Positions 1 to 20,899 of a stretch of 64,000 nt of DNA are shown here, in pieces; the stretch's first letter is position 1, and each line of letters starts with the position of its first letter. Below the pieces are notes generated by a model. That model made no database searches and was not told the DNA's origin. It worked only from the letters and a program-made list of their open reading frames with translations. Made by a program: the position numbers and the translations under genes. Source of the stretch: Ficedula albicollis (taxonomy: Eukaryota; Chordata; Aves; Passeriformes; Muscicapidae); the NCBI RefSeq assembly GCF_000247815.1, contig NC_021677.1:39995717-40059716 (forward strand). The letters run 5' to 3'.

Positions 1-38
1 TGATAATGTTTGCATTTTCCAACTTGCTTTTTTTTTAG

Positions 39-2879
39 GTGGGCTTTCCCCCTTTGCTAAGTATTGTAAGCAGGATGAATCAGGTGAGCTTACCTCTTAG
101 AATCATATAGTGACATTGCCTAAATTATCATTATTTCTCATGTTCTGCTGCAGAAGGCTCATCTATTTTTCTTTGCCTAGAGTAGGCAGTTGTTTATTAC
201 AAGTTCTATTCATTGTACACTCAGAAGGAAAATACGTATTCGTTGTCTCACATTCAGTACAAATAATTTTACGAGCAAAGATTTTTCATTACTAGTTCTG
301 AAAGTCTCTTCTTGTTGTAGCTTCTCTATAGCACATTTAATGTTTGAATTTTTGCTGAATACCCCAATAGGTGCTTTACAATGTTTTAAAATTTCTCATT
401 TAGTGTTTTAAGTGCAATTTTGATAGCAAACTTTTATGTACATTGCAAAGCTATAAGAATCACACTTATATTTCCTTTACTACATTTCCCACTTGCCACC
501 ATTACACACAACCAACCAGTCAGTCAGTGGGATGCCTCTTTCTTAATCTGTAGCTACTTATCTGTAACTTTTTTTAACACAGAAAATTACTTCATTTCAT
601 GCAAAGTTCTTTCCAAAAAGTGGTACTTTAACACTTACTTTACCCTTACATGTAACTTCAACCTGGAATAAATAGTGTGGAGTAGAAATACTTTTTACAT
701 AATAAAATCCTTCAGGCAGATTTTGTTTCCTTCAGCAAAACAAAGATTTGCAGATACTATATTGTCTCTTTCTGTTCCTCTTTTGAAGGCAACAGTAACC
801 AGTGTCTTAGAATACCTGATAAGCTGGTTTGGAGAGAAAAAATTTACTCCAGAACTGGTAATTTTTGATTTATTCTAACTACTTGCACATGAATGCATTA
901 AACAAAGAATAAATTGTTTGCAGTTTTCTATTAAATTATTTTAGTTTTCTAAAGAGTTCTCTAGATGGTTGTATCATATTGTTACTTTCAAAACTTTCTT
1001 TATTAGATACTTAAATGAATATTTATAGTTGTTTCTGGAAGGCTAAAATTATAAAACATAACGGATACAGACATAAAAAGTACTGCCCCAAACTCCCTCC
1101 CCTTTGTATCACTCACCTCACTAACTCAAGCCATGAGGCTTGATAAGTGTCAAAGTTTAGGAACAAAGAAAGATCACAGCAGCTTTGGTTCTGTCAGGGT
1201 GCTGCACACTGTTTACCAACACCTCCAATTTAGTTTGGAGGTGCATTACAGTGTGCTGGCAAAGACACGTTTAATCTTTCCACGTGCAGTACAGACCAGA
1301 AAGCTTAGCTGCATTCATGTGGTGACAAATCAAACCTAAGAACTCCTGATCGACAGGCTACATTGGCATGGAGCTTGGCCACAACTAGACTGACCAGCTG
1401 TGTAATGGCACCATATCTACAGAAGACCTTGGTGGATGCCTCTAATCTCCTTCAGTACCACAAAGCAGAGTAATGAAAAATATCATGATGTTTAGCATAG
1501 TTTCACTATTTTTTTCAGTCACTTAAAGACCTTTCACATTCTGTCCTTTCCTGTAGAAGACTTTCCTTTCTAACCAGCATATATGTCGCAGAGAATGTGC
1601 ACATTGACTTTTAGGTTAGGTCCCAGAATGAAGGCCACTAAACACTGTGATGAAATTATGAAGTTAAGATGGTACCAGAAATTAAGTTTGTAAGAATGCA
1701 GTAGAATTCAGAAATGTAATACTCAAAGGACATATTTTCACAGTGGTGCGAATCTTAAAGCAGATCTAACCACTGATTCCACAAAGATCTGAGTACATAC
1801 ATTCAGTCTTCAGGACTATTTTTCACAAATTTTGAAGTTAAAAATTAATAGCTAAGTACTAATGTTTAGATGTTACTAAAATAATCAGCTGTAATAATTT
1901 ATATCTTTGCCAGCATTCAAAAAAATGCCAGGAAACCCAGGAGCAGTGCTCACAAGAATCTTATCTAGAGAGACAGAACTGTCTACCCTGTAGTGTCTAA
2001 TGTCATTTTCAAAATTCAGTTATAGCACGTAGTACTTGAATGCAGTTTTGTTTTGAGAGCTACACTTCAGTCCTGCTCTATATAACATGAATTGCTTCAA
2101 GGAAATGCTCAGAATTAAAACTTTGTTATTTGTATCCTCACAGGGTAGATGGCTTTATGCACTGTTGGCATGCCTTGAGAAACCTTTGCTACCTGAAGCT
2201 CACTCCCTTATTCGACAGCTGGCAAGGCGATGTTCAGAAGTCAGGGCACTCGAGGTAAGATTTTATATTGTGCAGAGGACTTGGTGAATTTACCAGGTAA
2301 GGAGGATCATTTTTCAGAAGTCTTAACAATTATTTTTTCATGTCCTAAGTTTGCTTGAGAATGAAGGGAAGACTACAAATATACATAACATGGCATGTAA
2401 CAGCTTCTCTATTTGACACAGGTAACAAAAGAATTGTAATATCTAATCTCTTTTCCAGGAGAGCAAGAATGAAGAACAGATATCAGCTCTGAACTTGATA
2501 ATCTGCTTAGTTAGCAGGTAATGCAACTTATACACCTAAACCAGTAATGTATGTCCAGCATAAATGTGTGATTATTTGTACTAACCTGAATCCTTTTAAA
2601 AGTGAAAGTCAATAAAAGTACCCTGGACCAATGCAGCAAATATACATAGCTAAAAGGATTCAAGATATACCTAAGAGTAAAGTAAGCTTATTCCTTTCTT
2701 CAGGTGAGCCCCCTGAACCATGAAGCCACAATTATGATAGCAACACCAAAAGATGAGCTAGAAAGCAATGGGTCAGACAACTTGAAGTAAGGAAGATATT
2801 GCATTGGAGGTTTCTTACTATATTCCACTTCATTCCTAGGTACTTCGATCAACGTGACCTGGCTGATGAGCCTTCCTAG
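39..2879 (+). CDS. GEMIN2: GEMIN2 (SIP1), C-terminal coding exons, 5' partial
   Basis: Core subunit of the SMN complex, which loads Sm rings onto spliceosomal snRNAs; GEMIN2 binds the SMN N-terminus and the open Sm pentamer. Five coding exons are visible: 39-83, 789-857, 2144-2254, 2459-2517 and 2840-2879 (stop TAG 2877-2879). They total 324 nt and join without a frame break into 107 residues. Recognisable pieces are [53 protein letters not shown] and the terminal [12 protein letters not shown], all very close to the remembered human C-terminus. The helical SMN/Sm-binding half is therefore present; the N-terminal half lies upstream of the window. All introns are GT-AG. The 858-2143 intron shows nothing else recognisable. 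The gene converges on TRAPPC6B. Confidence 0.96.
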
Positions 2880-3245
2880 GCTGTTTTGAGAACATCCAGT
2901 ATTTTGCATTGCCACAGTTACAAGCAGCATTATCAGAGTTAACAGCAAGACACTGCATTGTTCAGACCTGAAGTATTACACAATCCCTTCAGAACACCCT
3001 CATACAATGCATTTGGGACAGCTGTGAATAACTTCAGCTGAGTTTTAGCTGAGATTGTCAATGTCTCCAATACCATCATCTTAAAGTGGTAACTGAAGTG
3101 TCCAGCATCATCTCTCAAGCTCCTGTTTTTGTAAACTACTTTCTTTGTTAGAAATTTCTACAATCTGAGTAAACTGTGGACACTGCTATTAGGTGAAGTC
3201 TGAGGTTACAGTACAAATTATTTTTTTTTTCTAACAGACTTTTGT

Positions 3246-3251
3246 AATAAA
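3246..3251 (+). terminator. GEMIN2 polyadenylation signal
   Basis: AATAAA lies about 370 nt after the GEMIN2 stop, preceded by a T-rich stretch and followed by a GT-rich stretch near 3280-3290, the usual layout of a cleavage site. This implies a 3' UTR of roughly 0.4 kb. Cleavage itself is inferred. Confidence 0.7.
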
Positions 3252-3289
3252 ACTAAAGGATTTAAAAGACTGTTCTTAAACATTGTGGG

Positions 3290-4100
3290 TGTTCTCACTC
3301 CATATTATTTAACAGCAGCCTCACTATAGAAATCTAGAGAGTTAGGGCTGAATGTGTTTTTTCAAGTTTTGGTGCCTGAGCTCTAAAACAGCTTAGCAGT
3401 TCCAACTATAGCCACCATGTTACTGAAACAATTGTTTCAGTAAAACAGTACTACTTCTTGGGTAGTACATTACAGAAGTAAACCATAGCTAGCAATTACA
3501 AACAATTACATTAATACTGAGTTTATGCATAACAAGGTGGAATAAATTTCCTTCTTTGGCCAGTATAGACAACCTTAGACATAAATCATTCTGACACAAG
3601 GAACAGCTGCTAATTTTAGGGACAGGAGAAACTACTGAATTATGTAAAACCAAATTTTCTTCTACTGCCCCAAAATACATTCCTACAAAGGTGTCCAGCT
3701 AACATCTTTAATGATGTGTGAGCTGTTGGCTCATGTGCTAACAGGCTCCTTCAAAGAAATACAGAAGCAATCCCTGCCTCCCAGTTCAGAGTGAATTGGG
3801 AAAGATAGCAGTTGGGCATTCACATTGGGCAACGCAACACTAGTATTAGTTTCTTATTCAAATTTAGTCTTGGTCAGGATTTTTCTCTGTTCTCAAACTC
3901 TGTCTCTGGTCTTCCAGGGTCTTTTGGTAATTGAAATGTTTAGCTGTTGTTCTCAAACTCTGCCTCTGGTCTTCAGGGTCTTTTGGTAATTGAAATGTTT
4001 AGCTGAATATGTAGAGTACATGGTTTTTACCCTGTGGACATTATTACTTTGGTATAGAATAAATTTCATACCAAGACACAAGCAGGGTGTTAAGTTATTT
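3290..4100. other. Convergent spacer between GEMIN2 and TRAPPC6B
   Basis: No exon or RNA gene is recognisable here. It holds the tail-to-tail gap between the two genes and possibly distal TRAPPC6B 3' UTR. The only structure seen is the 60-nt direct duplication at 3889-4004. Confidence 0.5.
3889..4004. repeat. Direct tandem duplication, period about 60 nt
   Basis: A block beginning GTTCTCAAACTCTG and ending GAAATGTTTAGCTG occurs at 3889-3945 and again from 3949, differing by one substitution and one C deletion. It lies in the GEMIN2-TRAPPC6B spacer. Confidence 0.85.
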
Positions 4101-4109
4101 TGACGAGCA

Positions 4110-4115
4110 TTTATT
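4110..4115 (-). terminator. Candidate TRAPPC6B polyadenylation signal
   Basis: TTTATT on the plus strand (AATAAA on the minus strand) lies about 120 nt beyond the TRAPPC6B stop. It is the nearest canonical hexamer downstream of the minus-strand gene. A longer 3' UTR using another site cannot be excluded. Confidence 0.45.
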
Positions 4116-4235
4116 ATATATTTTGGAATTGTGCTGCACACTGCTATAATTTACATGTTATATACAAGACTGAGTCAAGATACTGAATCCACATACAAAG
4201 GCTTTTTAAAGTAGATACCCATATTTTAATGTGCT

Positions 4236-5469
4236 CTACATCTTCTGTATCATGACCTGAAATTTACCTGCAGGAAAAGCAGAGTCAGATCACATCATTA
4301 CCGTTAGAATTATTTATCCAAGTTACTATTTTCTTGTAAAATTTTTTTAAAGAAATAGTAAGGAACATTTCAGTCTTACAGTTTAATTGTAAGCAGTTGA
4401 ACCATTATTTAAATTTAGTGTTTAAATTTTAATTCCATGCTGAACAGCTTTTCTCTTTTCTTTTTTTCTGTAAGTTGACCATATTCCCACATCACAGAAG
4501 TTTTGTCAGCTAAACCTACAATCTGTGCTAAGACTGTAGAAAACTTTAATTGAGCAGCTTATGTAGTTACAATGGTCTCCACTTACTAACATTCCTAATA
4601 ACTCCTAGAGAGAAAGATCTTCACTTGTGCAAATAATCTTCTGGACGCACATCCTTATGCATGTGATGCTTCCAAATGTAAATACAACTTTTTAGTTTTG
4701 CTTTCCACTCAACATCATGGAGGCTTATCCTCTTCTGTCAGTGTTCTCTAAATACTAAATGATTTAGTGGCAAGCCATATCCTGAAGTTCACATGGACTC
4801 CTATTGCCCAGCTGCTTCAAACAAATCCCACCTTGAAAAATGCTTATAACAGTAATACAGTCAGTCAGGAAAATTACCAAGTGAGCTAATAATTGAATAC
4901 TCCCAAGTACTACTTACATGCAGGCATTGATGAAACTTCAGCTGTTACAATACTCTTTATTCCCAGATTTGATAGGCCTCCTCTGATTAGTCCACAGGTA
5001 AATGCTAAATACTAAACACAAAGTTACACTTCAAATGAGTGTCAATGTGTGTTGATAAAGATTGAAACTACGTACTCAAGAATATGACTTAATACTTGGA
5101 CAACAGAAAACTATGGAGGTTTTGAGAGACTTTGTCAGGTCCCTAATAGAGGAAAGCTTCAGTATTTGGTAGAGTGGAGCTCACTACACAGATTGCTCTC
5201 ATCAGAGGCAGCATTTTGAGTCACTTTTTCTTTCCATTAAACCTGTATCTTAATATCCTTAATAAAGCTGAACTTAATACCCTTAAAACAATTATTCCCA
5301 AGACTTGACTGAAATTAGCAACTGGAATTAAAGTCAACAAAGGAGAAACAGTGCAAGACAGCATTCCTGCACAGGCCATACCTTAGAATACAAATGCCTG
5401 CAGATATTTAAAATGTGTGTTGCAAAACAGAAGAAACGTTTCACCAAACAAAAAAAAAAAAAAAAAAAC

Positions 5470-5535
<66 letters not shown>

Positions 5536-8500
5536 AAGGACAGTAGCCAATTAGGAGGACTAAGATCAAGAATTAAGAAACCATAAAATAGAACTGAATG
5601 TCCCATTTCTAAATTCACCTGAACCAAAGTTCTGTATTATAGGTTCTGCAGAGGGACTTATTTTATTACCATAACTCATAGGACTGAACTATTACCATAA
5701 CTCAACATCTTGCACTCAAAACTACTTTTAATTGGTGAATGATCTTTCTGAACATTCACGTGATCTCAGAACTTGTTTTACATAACAAATAGCAGCTTCC
5801 AAATGTGTTTTGGGAATTTTAAAAAAGTTTCTGAAAACACATGGTTCCCGAACAGAAAGAATTTGTGTGACAGTTGCAGGTAGTGGCAGACAAGCTTTCA
5901 CCATGAAGTAACTCAAAGGTAACAGCAGCAAGTTTCACAACAATCATGACCATTTTTTGACCTATAAATTAAATCCTGAACTGTTCTAAAAGAGTGCCTT
6001 TCTAAAAAGCACACAGGTTCTGGAGGCCCTTTAGGTGCCCTTTAGAAGAGTTTATATCGATTTAATTACAAAAATTAAAGCTATTAATAGATCAAGGTAA
6101 TTAAAACCAAACTGGTAGACCCCCACACACACATAAAATTGATGGGTACCTTTGGTGCATGTTCTAAATACTGCTTCCCTGCAGACATTTGTGTCAAGAG
6201 ACGAAATTTATTGTCTTGAAGGACATAAATACCCTGTTTAAAAAGAAAAAATTGAGGGGTTTAGTTGAGTGTGCAGTAATATAAAATCCACATTTTCTGT
6301 GAATGGGTTTGATTTGTAGATAAAATATACATGATCTCATGCTAAAAAATAAAATTTTAGATTAAGGAACATGTTATTTAAATTGTATTATTTACTTACA
6401 AGGAATATAAAAAGAAAATATACTTAATTGTGAGTATACAACAAAATCCCTAGATAATAATATGATCAGCTAACCCTTAAAAATGTTTATGTTTATTTCT
6501 CCTTGGAAGAGTCCTTCCAGTGATCAGAAAAAAATAATTCCACACTAGAAAGTCTTTGGTAATATATCAAATGAAAGAGTGCCTTTCTAAAAAGCACACA
6601 GGTTCTGGAGGCCCTTTAGGTGCCCTTTAGAAGAGTTTATATCGATTTAATTACAAAAATTAAAGCTATTAATAGATCAAGGTAATTAAAACCAAACTGG
6701 TAGACCCCCACACACACATAAAATTGATGGATACCTTTGGTGCATGTTCTAAATACTGCTTCCCTGCAGACATTTGTGTCAAGAGACGAAATTTATTGTC
6801 TTGAAGGACATAAATACCCTGTTTAAAAAGAAAAAATTGAGGGGTTTAGTTGAGTGTGCAGTAATATAAAATCCACATTTTCTGTGAATGGGTTTGATTT
6901 GTAGATAAAATATACATGATCTCATGCTAAAAAATAAAATTTTAGATTAAGGAACATGTTATTTAAATTGTATTATTTACTTACAAGGAATATAAAAAGA
7001 AAATATACTTAATTGTGAGTATACAACAAAATCCCTAGATAATAATATGATCAGCTAACCCTTAAAAATGTTTATGTCCCCTAGATAATAATATGATCAG
7101 CTAACCCTAAAAAATGTTTATGCTTATTTCTCCTTGGAAGAGTCCTTCCAGTGATCAGAAAAAATAATTCCACACTAGAAAGTCTTTGGTAATATATCAA
7201 ATGCATACTGAGTTTTACATTCAAATCTCAGTCTTCACTGGGTTTTGCACATCTCTATGCTTATTCTCAAATTTAATGGGAATTATTATTATTTATAGCA
7301 GTACAGGCAATAATACCCAGCAGACAATCAAAGTAAAAATTGGCATTTTCTACAATACAATTTTGTGCAACAGTATGTATCTTAATAAATTAAGTATAAA
7401 CACAGTATAGCTTTATCTACACCTGCCATTTTAATTTCCTTGCAACTGACTGTGCTACTTCAGACTTTCATAAGCCTTGAACTTAAATTAAGGCTGCATA
7501 TACAATCAAGATCTTAAGCTCTATACTGCAGATTTTTTGAATAAAACCCCAGATTACTAAAGTAATGACTATCTGTTATTACTTGATAAACAAAACAAAG
7601 TGGCAATAAAGACATCCTAGGCAATTATTGACTTGCAATCTAAATATGAATACTGAAAAACATGCTTTTTAAACAAAACAAATATGGAACATTTTGGGTT
7701 TGTTTTCTGGTAATTAATTCTCAACCGAGAAAAACAAAAAATGCACTAGCAACTCAAAACTTTCTAAGTTAAATCTTAATCTACAGCATTAGTACCTGGT
7801 GATTAGTCCTTAGATTATCTATTTGTTTTTTGAATACCGTTGTCCAAAAATCTTTGCAAATGAACTTCATAATGTCTAATTCATCCTTGAACCTGGCAGT
7901 GTCTTTTGTAAACCTAAGAGAAAAGTAAGAAATATATCAATAATGATGGTACACATAACCTGACCAATTAAACAGAAAAAAAAACCTAAACGGTACTTTA
8001 AAATGGTATTTTTAAATGGTGTCCTAAAAACATAATTTTTGAGGTTATTATAGAAATTAGTTTTCCAACCATCATATAGTATCATTCCATCTTTACTGCG
8101 CATTCATCAAGTATTTTAACTTAAAAGCAACACAATGTTATCTTAGTATCTGCAATATGATAGCAGAATAAGTTGTTTTAATTCCATGATTATCAAACAT
8201 AGTTGACATACAGAAAGGTGGAAAGTGCTCCATCAGTTTTATCTTCAACAAGGTATCTAAACAGAAGATAAACAAAACGCTCACACCTATACTACTCCTT
8301 GGAAGGAGTCCTTCAAATAGGCTAAAGAACTCTGACATAGAAACAAGCATGTAAAACTTGTTCCCATTTTACAGAAGGGACCTTTTTCTCTCCCTTACTT
8401 CAGCTTTCTCTCCCCTCATCCTCCTTGACGGTCTTTATCTGGCACTAAAGGACGCCTTTATTCAGCAAAAGCATGACTTGAGAGAGTCTCTGCACGACCT

Positions 8501-9053
8501 CGGAACGAGGGCGCTGGAGTTGCACCGCGGATCCCCAAAGGGCCCGAGCTGCTCAGTCCCGAGGACTGAGAGCACTTCATAAAAACGAAACAGAGTAACA
8601 GCCAAACATAAAATTACGCTTAAGAAGTCAACCAGAAAAAGAATAAAATCATAAAGCGCACCAGAAGCAGGAAACATGCGAAAGTCTACACAGAGTAGAA
8701 TTAAAAGATAACTTTAAGTATTAAAACTAACTATGTACCCTAACTCGGTTTTCACGACAGGAAGCACTAGCAAAACAACACACTCCAAAACTGTCCCATG
8801 ATACGCAAACACAGGTCCCCACAAGAACGAGATACGGAAAGAGGAGATGCCAGAACGACAGGTGGCAAGAGGAGCGCACTCTCCGTGCAGCCCGAGCACC
8901 ACATTTTGCCCGGGCAGGTGCGTTTCCCGGCGAGGGGAAAGCGCCGAGAAGGAGCAGCGGCCGCCCGGCCCCGGCGGGGACTCACCTCTCGATGAGCCCC
9001 TGCCCGACGCGGAAGCCCATGCTCTCCAGCTTGGTGGTGCAGCGCCCGTTCTC
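4236..9053 (-). CDS. TRAPPC6B: TRAPPC6B, exons 2 to 6; exon 1 missing
   Basis: Small TRAPP subunit of the Bet3-like fold, part of the TRAPP core that tethers vesicles and activates Rab1 in ER-Golgi traffic. Minus-strand exons, in transcript order, are 9053-8986 ([19 protein letters not shown]), 7913-7796 ([17 protein letters not shown]), 6233-6150 or its copy 6818-6735 ([17 protein letters not shown]), 5011-4918 ([17 protein letters not shown]) and 4267-4236 ([10 protein letters not shown], stop TAG 4238-4236). With one copy of the 84-nt exon they give 131 residues. The remembered human protein is 158, so about 27 N-terminal residues (exon 1) are absent. The place where exon 1 should lie, just upstream, is an 810-nt poly-G run. 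Head-to-head with PNN. The 84-nt exon is duplicated in frame; see the repeat entry. Confidence 0.95.
5450..5532. repeat. A19-CCC-G61 homopolymer block in a TRAPPC6B intron
   Basis: A run of 19 A (5450-5468), then CCC, then 61 G (5472-5532), then CCC, in the intron between the 84-nt exon and the penultimate exon. The pure G run resembles the three longer runs in this window and is probably an artefact; the A run may be genuine. Confidence 0.9.
5989..7203. repeat. Tandem duplication of about 0.6 kb containing a TRAPPC6B exon
   Basis: Copy 1 spans 5989-6573 (585 nt) and copy 2 spans 6574-7203 (630 nt), head to tail with no spacer. Differences seen: 6146 G against 6731 A, one A-run length change, and an extra 45 nt in copy 2 near 7034-7124 that is itself a direct duplication (CCCTAGATAATAATATGATC repeated). 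Each copy carries the same 84-nt TRAPPC6B exon (6150-6233 and 6735-6818), identical in sequence with intact acceptor and donor. The exon is phase 0-0, so using both would add 28 residues in frame. It is either a very recent real duplication or two haplotypes joined in assembly. Confidence 0.95.
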
Positions 9054-9089
9054 CTGCAAGACACAAGGCGCCGCGGCCGCAGCGTCAGC

Positions 9090-9901
<812 letters not shown>

Positions 9902-10785
9902 CGAGACGGGGCGGCGCGGCAGTGCCGGCCGGGCCGGTTCTCCCCGCCGGGGAAGCGCTGGGAGCGGGGCTCTCGCGTTCAGGCTCTGCAGAGTCCGCGG
10001 GGAGCCCAGGGTCTGAGTGAGGGCCGGACCTGCGGCCCTGCCCCGCCCACCCTGCTGCTGGAGCCGCGCGTGTGTCGCTGCCTTCGAGACAGCGCCCGTG
10101 CCTTCCCCGGCCCGCCGCGGGGAGCCACGGAAGAGCGCGGTTTAAAGCCTCGCCGCCGCCCCGGGCGCCATGCCTAACGCGCCGTGCGGAGCTGCCCGGC
10201 CACGCCGCTCCGAGCGGGATGCGAGGGAATTCACAGCAGCGGCTCCGGGACGCGTCAGGCCGCCATCCCAGCCAGCATAAAGTAACGCCGCCGTCTATTG
10301 GCTCGCCGGGCACAGCGGCCTCTGATAGCTCAGCGGTGATTGGCCCTCGCCCCGAGCGTGCCGGCTCCTCGTCCCATTGAGTGGGAAAGAAGGATGTGTC
10401 CCGGGTGGGTGGGAACAAGCGGCCTCGAAGTGGCTTTCTGATTGGGCCGCAAGAAAATACGTTTGAGTTCTTATTAGCTCTGTGTCATGTCACTCCGCGG
10501 CCCCTTTCATTGATTCGTCGAGCTAGCAGGCAGAGCCTTCCGCTAGTTGGGCGGCGGGGATGCCAGTCTGCCGCTGGGCTCTGTGATTGGTGAGATCTTC
10601 TGGCAAGCCAGCCTGGGGGGCGTGCCCTTTCCCGTCGGGCCCGGTGATTGGTGATTCAGAGGCGGCCGCCGGGTGCGATTGGCTGCGCCGTCCCGGCCCG
10701 CGGGCACCGAAGTGGGCGGGGCCTGTTCCCCCTGTTTCCCAGCGCTGCCTTGCGCGAGGCCCAGCCAGGCCGCGCGGCGGGCGGG
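9902..10785. promoter_or_regulatory. Bidirectional CpG-island promoter of TRAPPC6B and PNN
   Basis: GC- and CpG-rich DNA separates the divergent TRAPPC6B and PNN genes, whose coding starts would be about 1 kb apart. There is no TATA box near the PNN start, but a GC box (GGGCGGGG, 10714-10721) and a series of ATTGG boxes. This is the usual make-up of a shared housekeeping promoter. Transcription start sites are not visible from sequence; direction of use is inferred from gene layout. Confidence 0.8.
10297..10682. promoter_or_regulatory. Six inverted CCAAT (ATTGG) boxes, likely NF-Y sites
   Basis: ATTGG occurs at 10297-10301, 10339-10343, 10441-10445, 10586-10590, 10647-10651 and 10678-10682, most within GATTGG. 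Spacings are about 42, 102, 145, 61 and 31 nt. All six have the same orientation, pointing at PNN. NF-Y binds CCAAT in either orientation and is typical of bidirectional promoters; occupancy is inferred. Confidence 0.7.
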
Positions 10786-19781
<8,996 letters not shown>

Positions 19782-20890
19782 CAGAAGAGACCAAGCTTCC
19801 TTAGCCTAATCTTTGCAGCAGAAGATTATTTGAGTGAAAGGATTCCTTGTAAGGAGGAAGAGGAGGCTGCCTTAAGAGTTGCATGCTGTAAAAAAATCTT
19901 TTGGAAAAATGCAGACTGTTTACCAGGCATTCTTGTACTTTTTACATAATTTTGTAAAAGGTTACTTACCAAAATTATGTGAAGTTCCTGAAAATGTAAA
20001 AATAAAAGATTAACACTCCTTTGCATCTTTTTTTTAAATATCCTGTACTCATTAAGATCCTCTGTATATTTTAATAGGTAAACCTTTAAAGTAGATGTGG
20101 TCATTTCTTCTGTATCATACACGTTTTTTTGTAGAAATAAATGTGCATTTTAAATAAATTGTTTGAGATGTCCTGTTGACAATTAAATTTCCCTTTTTAG
20201 ATTATATGTAGGAAGGCCATATTGCAGGAAATACAGAATTTTGCTTTTCCCCTCTATTCCTTGCAAGAATGGGAATTTTAAGACCTAGTAAAGCAAGTGC
20301 TGGGTAGGAAGGAAAAGTACTTACTTGAATCTATACTTTTTGTTTTCCTCTGTAACCGCAAGCTCTTAGTGAATTCTGTCTATCCTCCAGTTTTATAAAA
20401 ATTTCTTATCCATAGGCAAGCAGTGATTAAATGGGAATGTTAATACTGGCCAAGGTAGCTCAAGTCAGGCTGGAAAACCACTCTTACCTGCTTTCTGCAG
20501 GTGCTTTGGTAGTATTTACATCTATGTTTTAGATATAGTTAATCTTTTCAATGGTGATCCTTGTTTTGGTGGCCAGTGGAAGCAAGACTTCAGTTTGCTG
20601 GGGTTTCTGCTCCTTCCACAGCTTCTCAACCAGGATTCTTTTTGCTTTAGTTACAGACTAATTTTTGATCCCTTCATACCACTAGGAATAATTACATTGC
20701 AGTGTTGGAGTTACCTGGGACTACCTAATACTAATGTGTGTGTGCAAGAATGCTTTCTGAATGTATTTAATAAAACTTAAGGTGGTAATGTTATCTATGA
20801 AGGTGAATACTGTTTTTATATCATTTTGTATGGAAAACAATAACATCCGTTGCTTTGTTCTGTACATGTGCAAATAAATGTAGCTTTGTA
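19782..20890 (+). terminator. PNN 3' UTR with several polyadenylation signals
   Basis: After the stop, AATAAA occurs at 20001-20006, 20136-20141, 20153-20158, 20769-20774 and 20873-20878. The proximal and distal groups suggest alternative 3' ends of about 0.25, 0.4 and 1.1 kb. No open frame of interest is present. Which site is used is unknown. Confidence 0.7.
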
Positions 20891-20899
20891 GACTACTTA

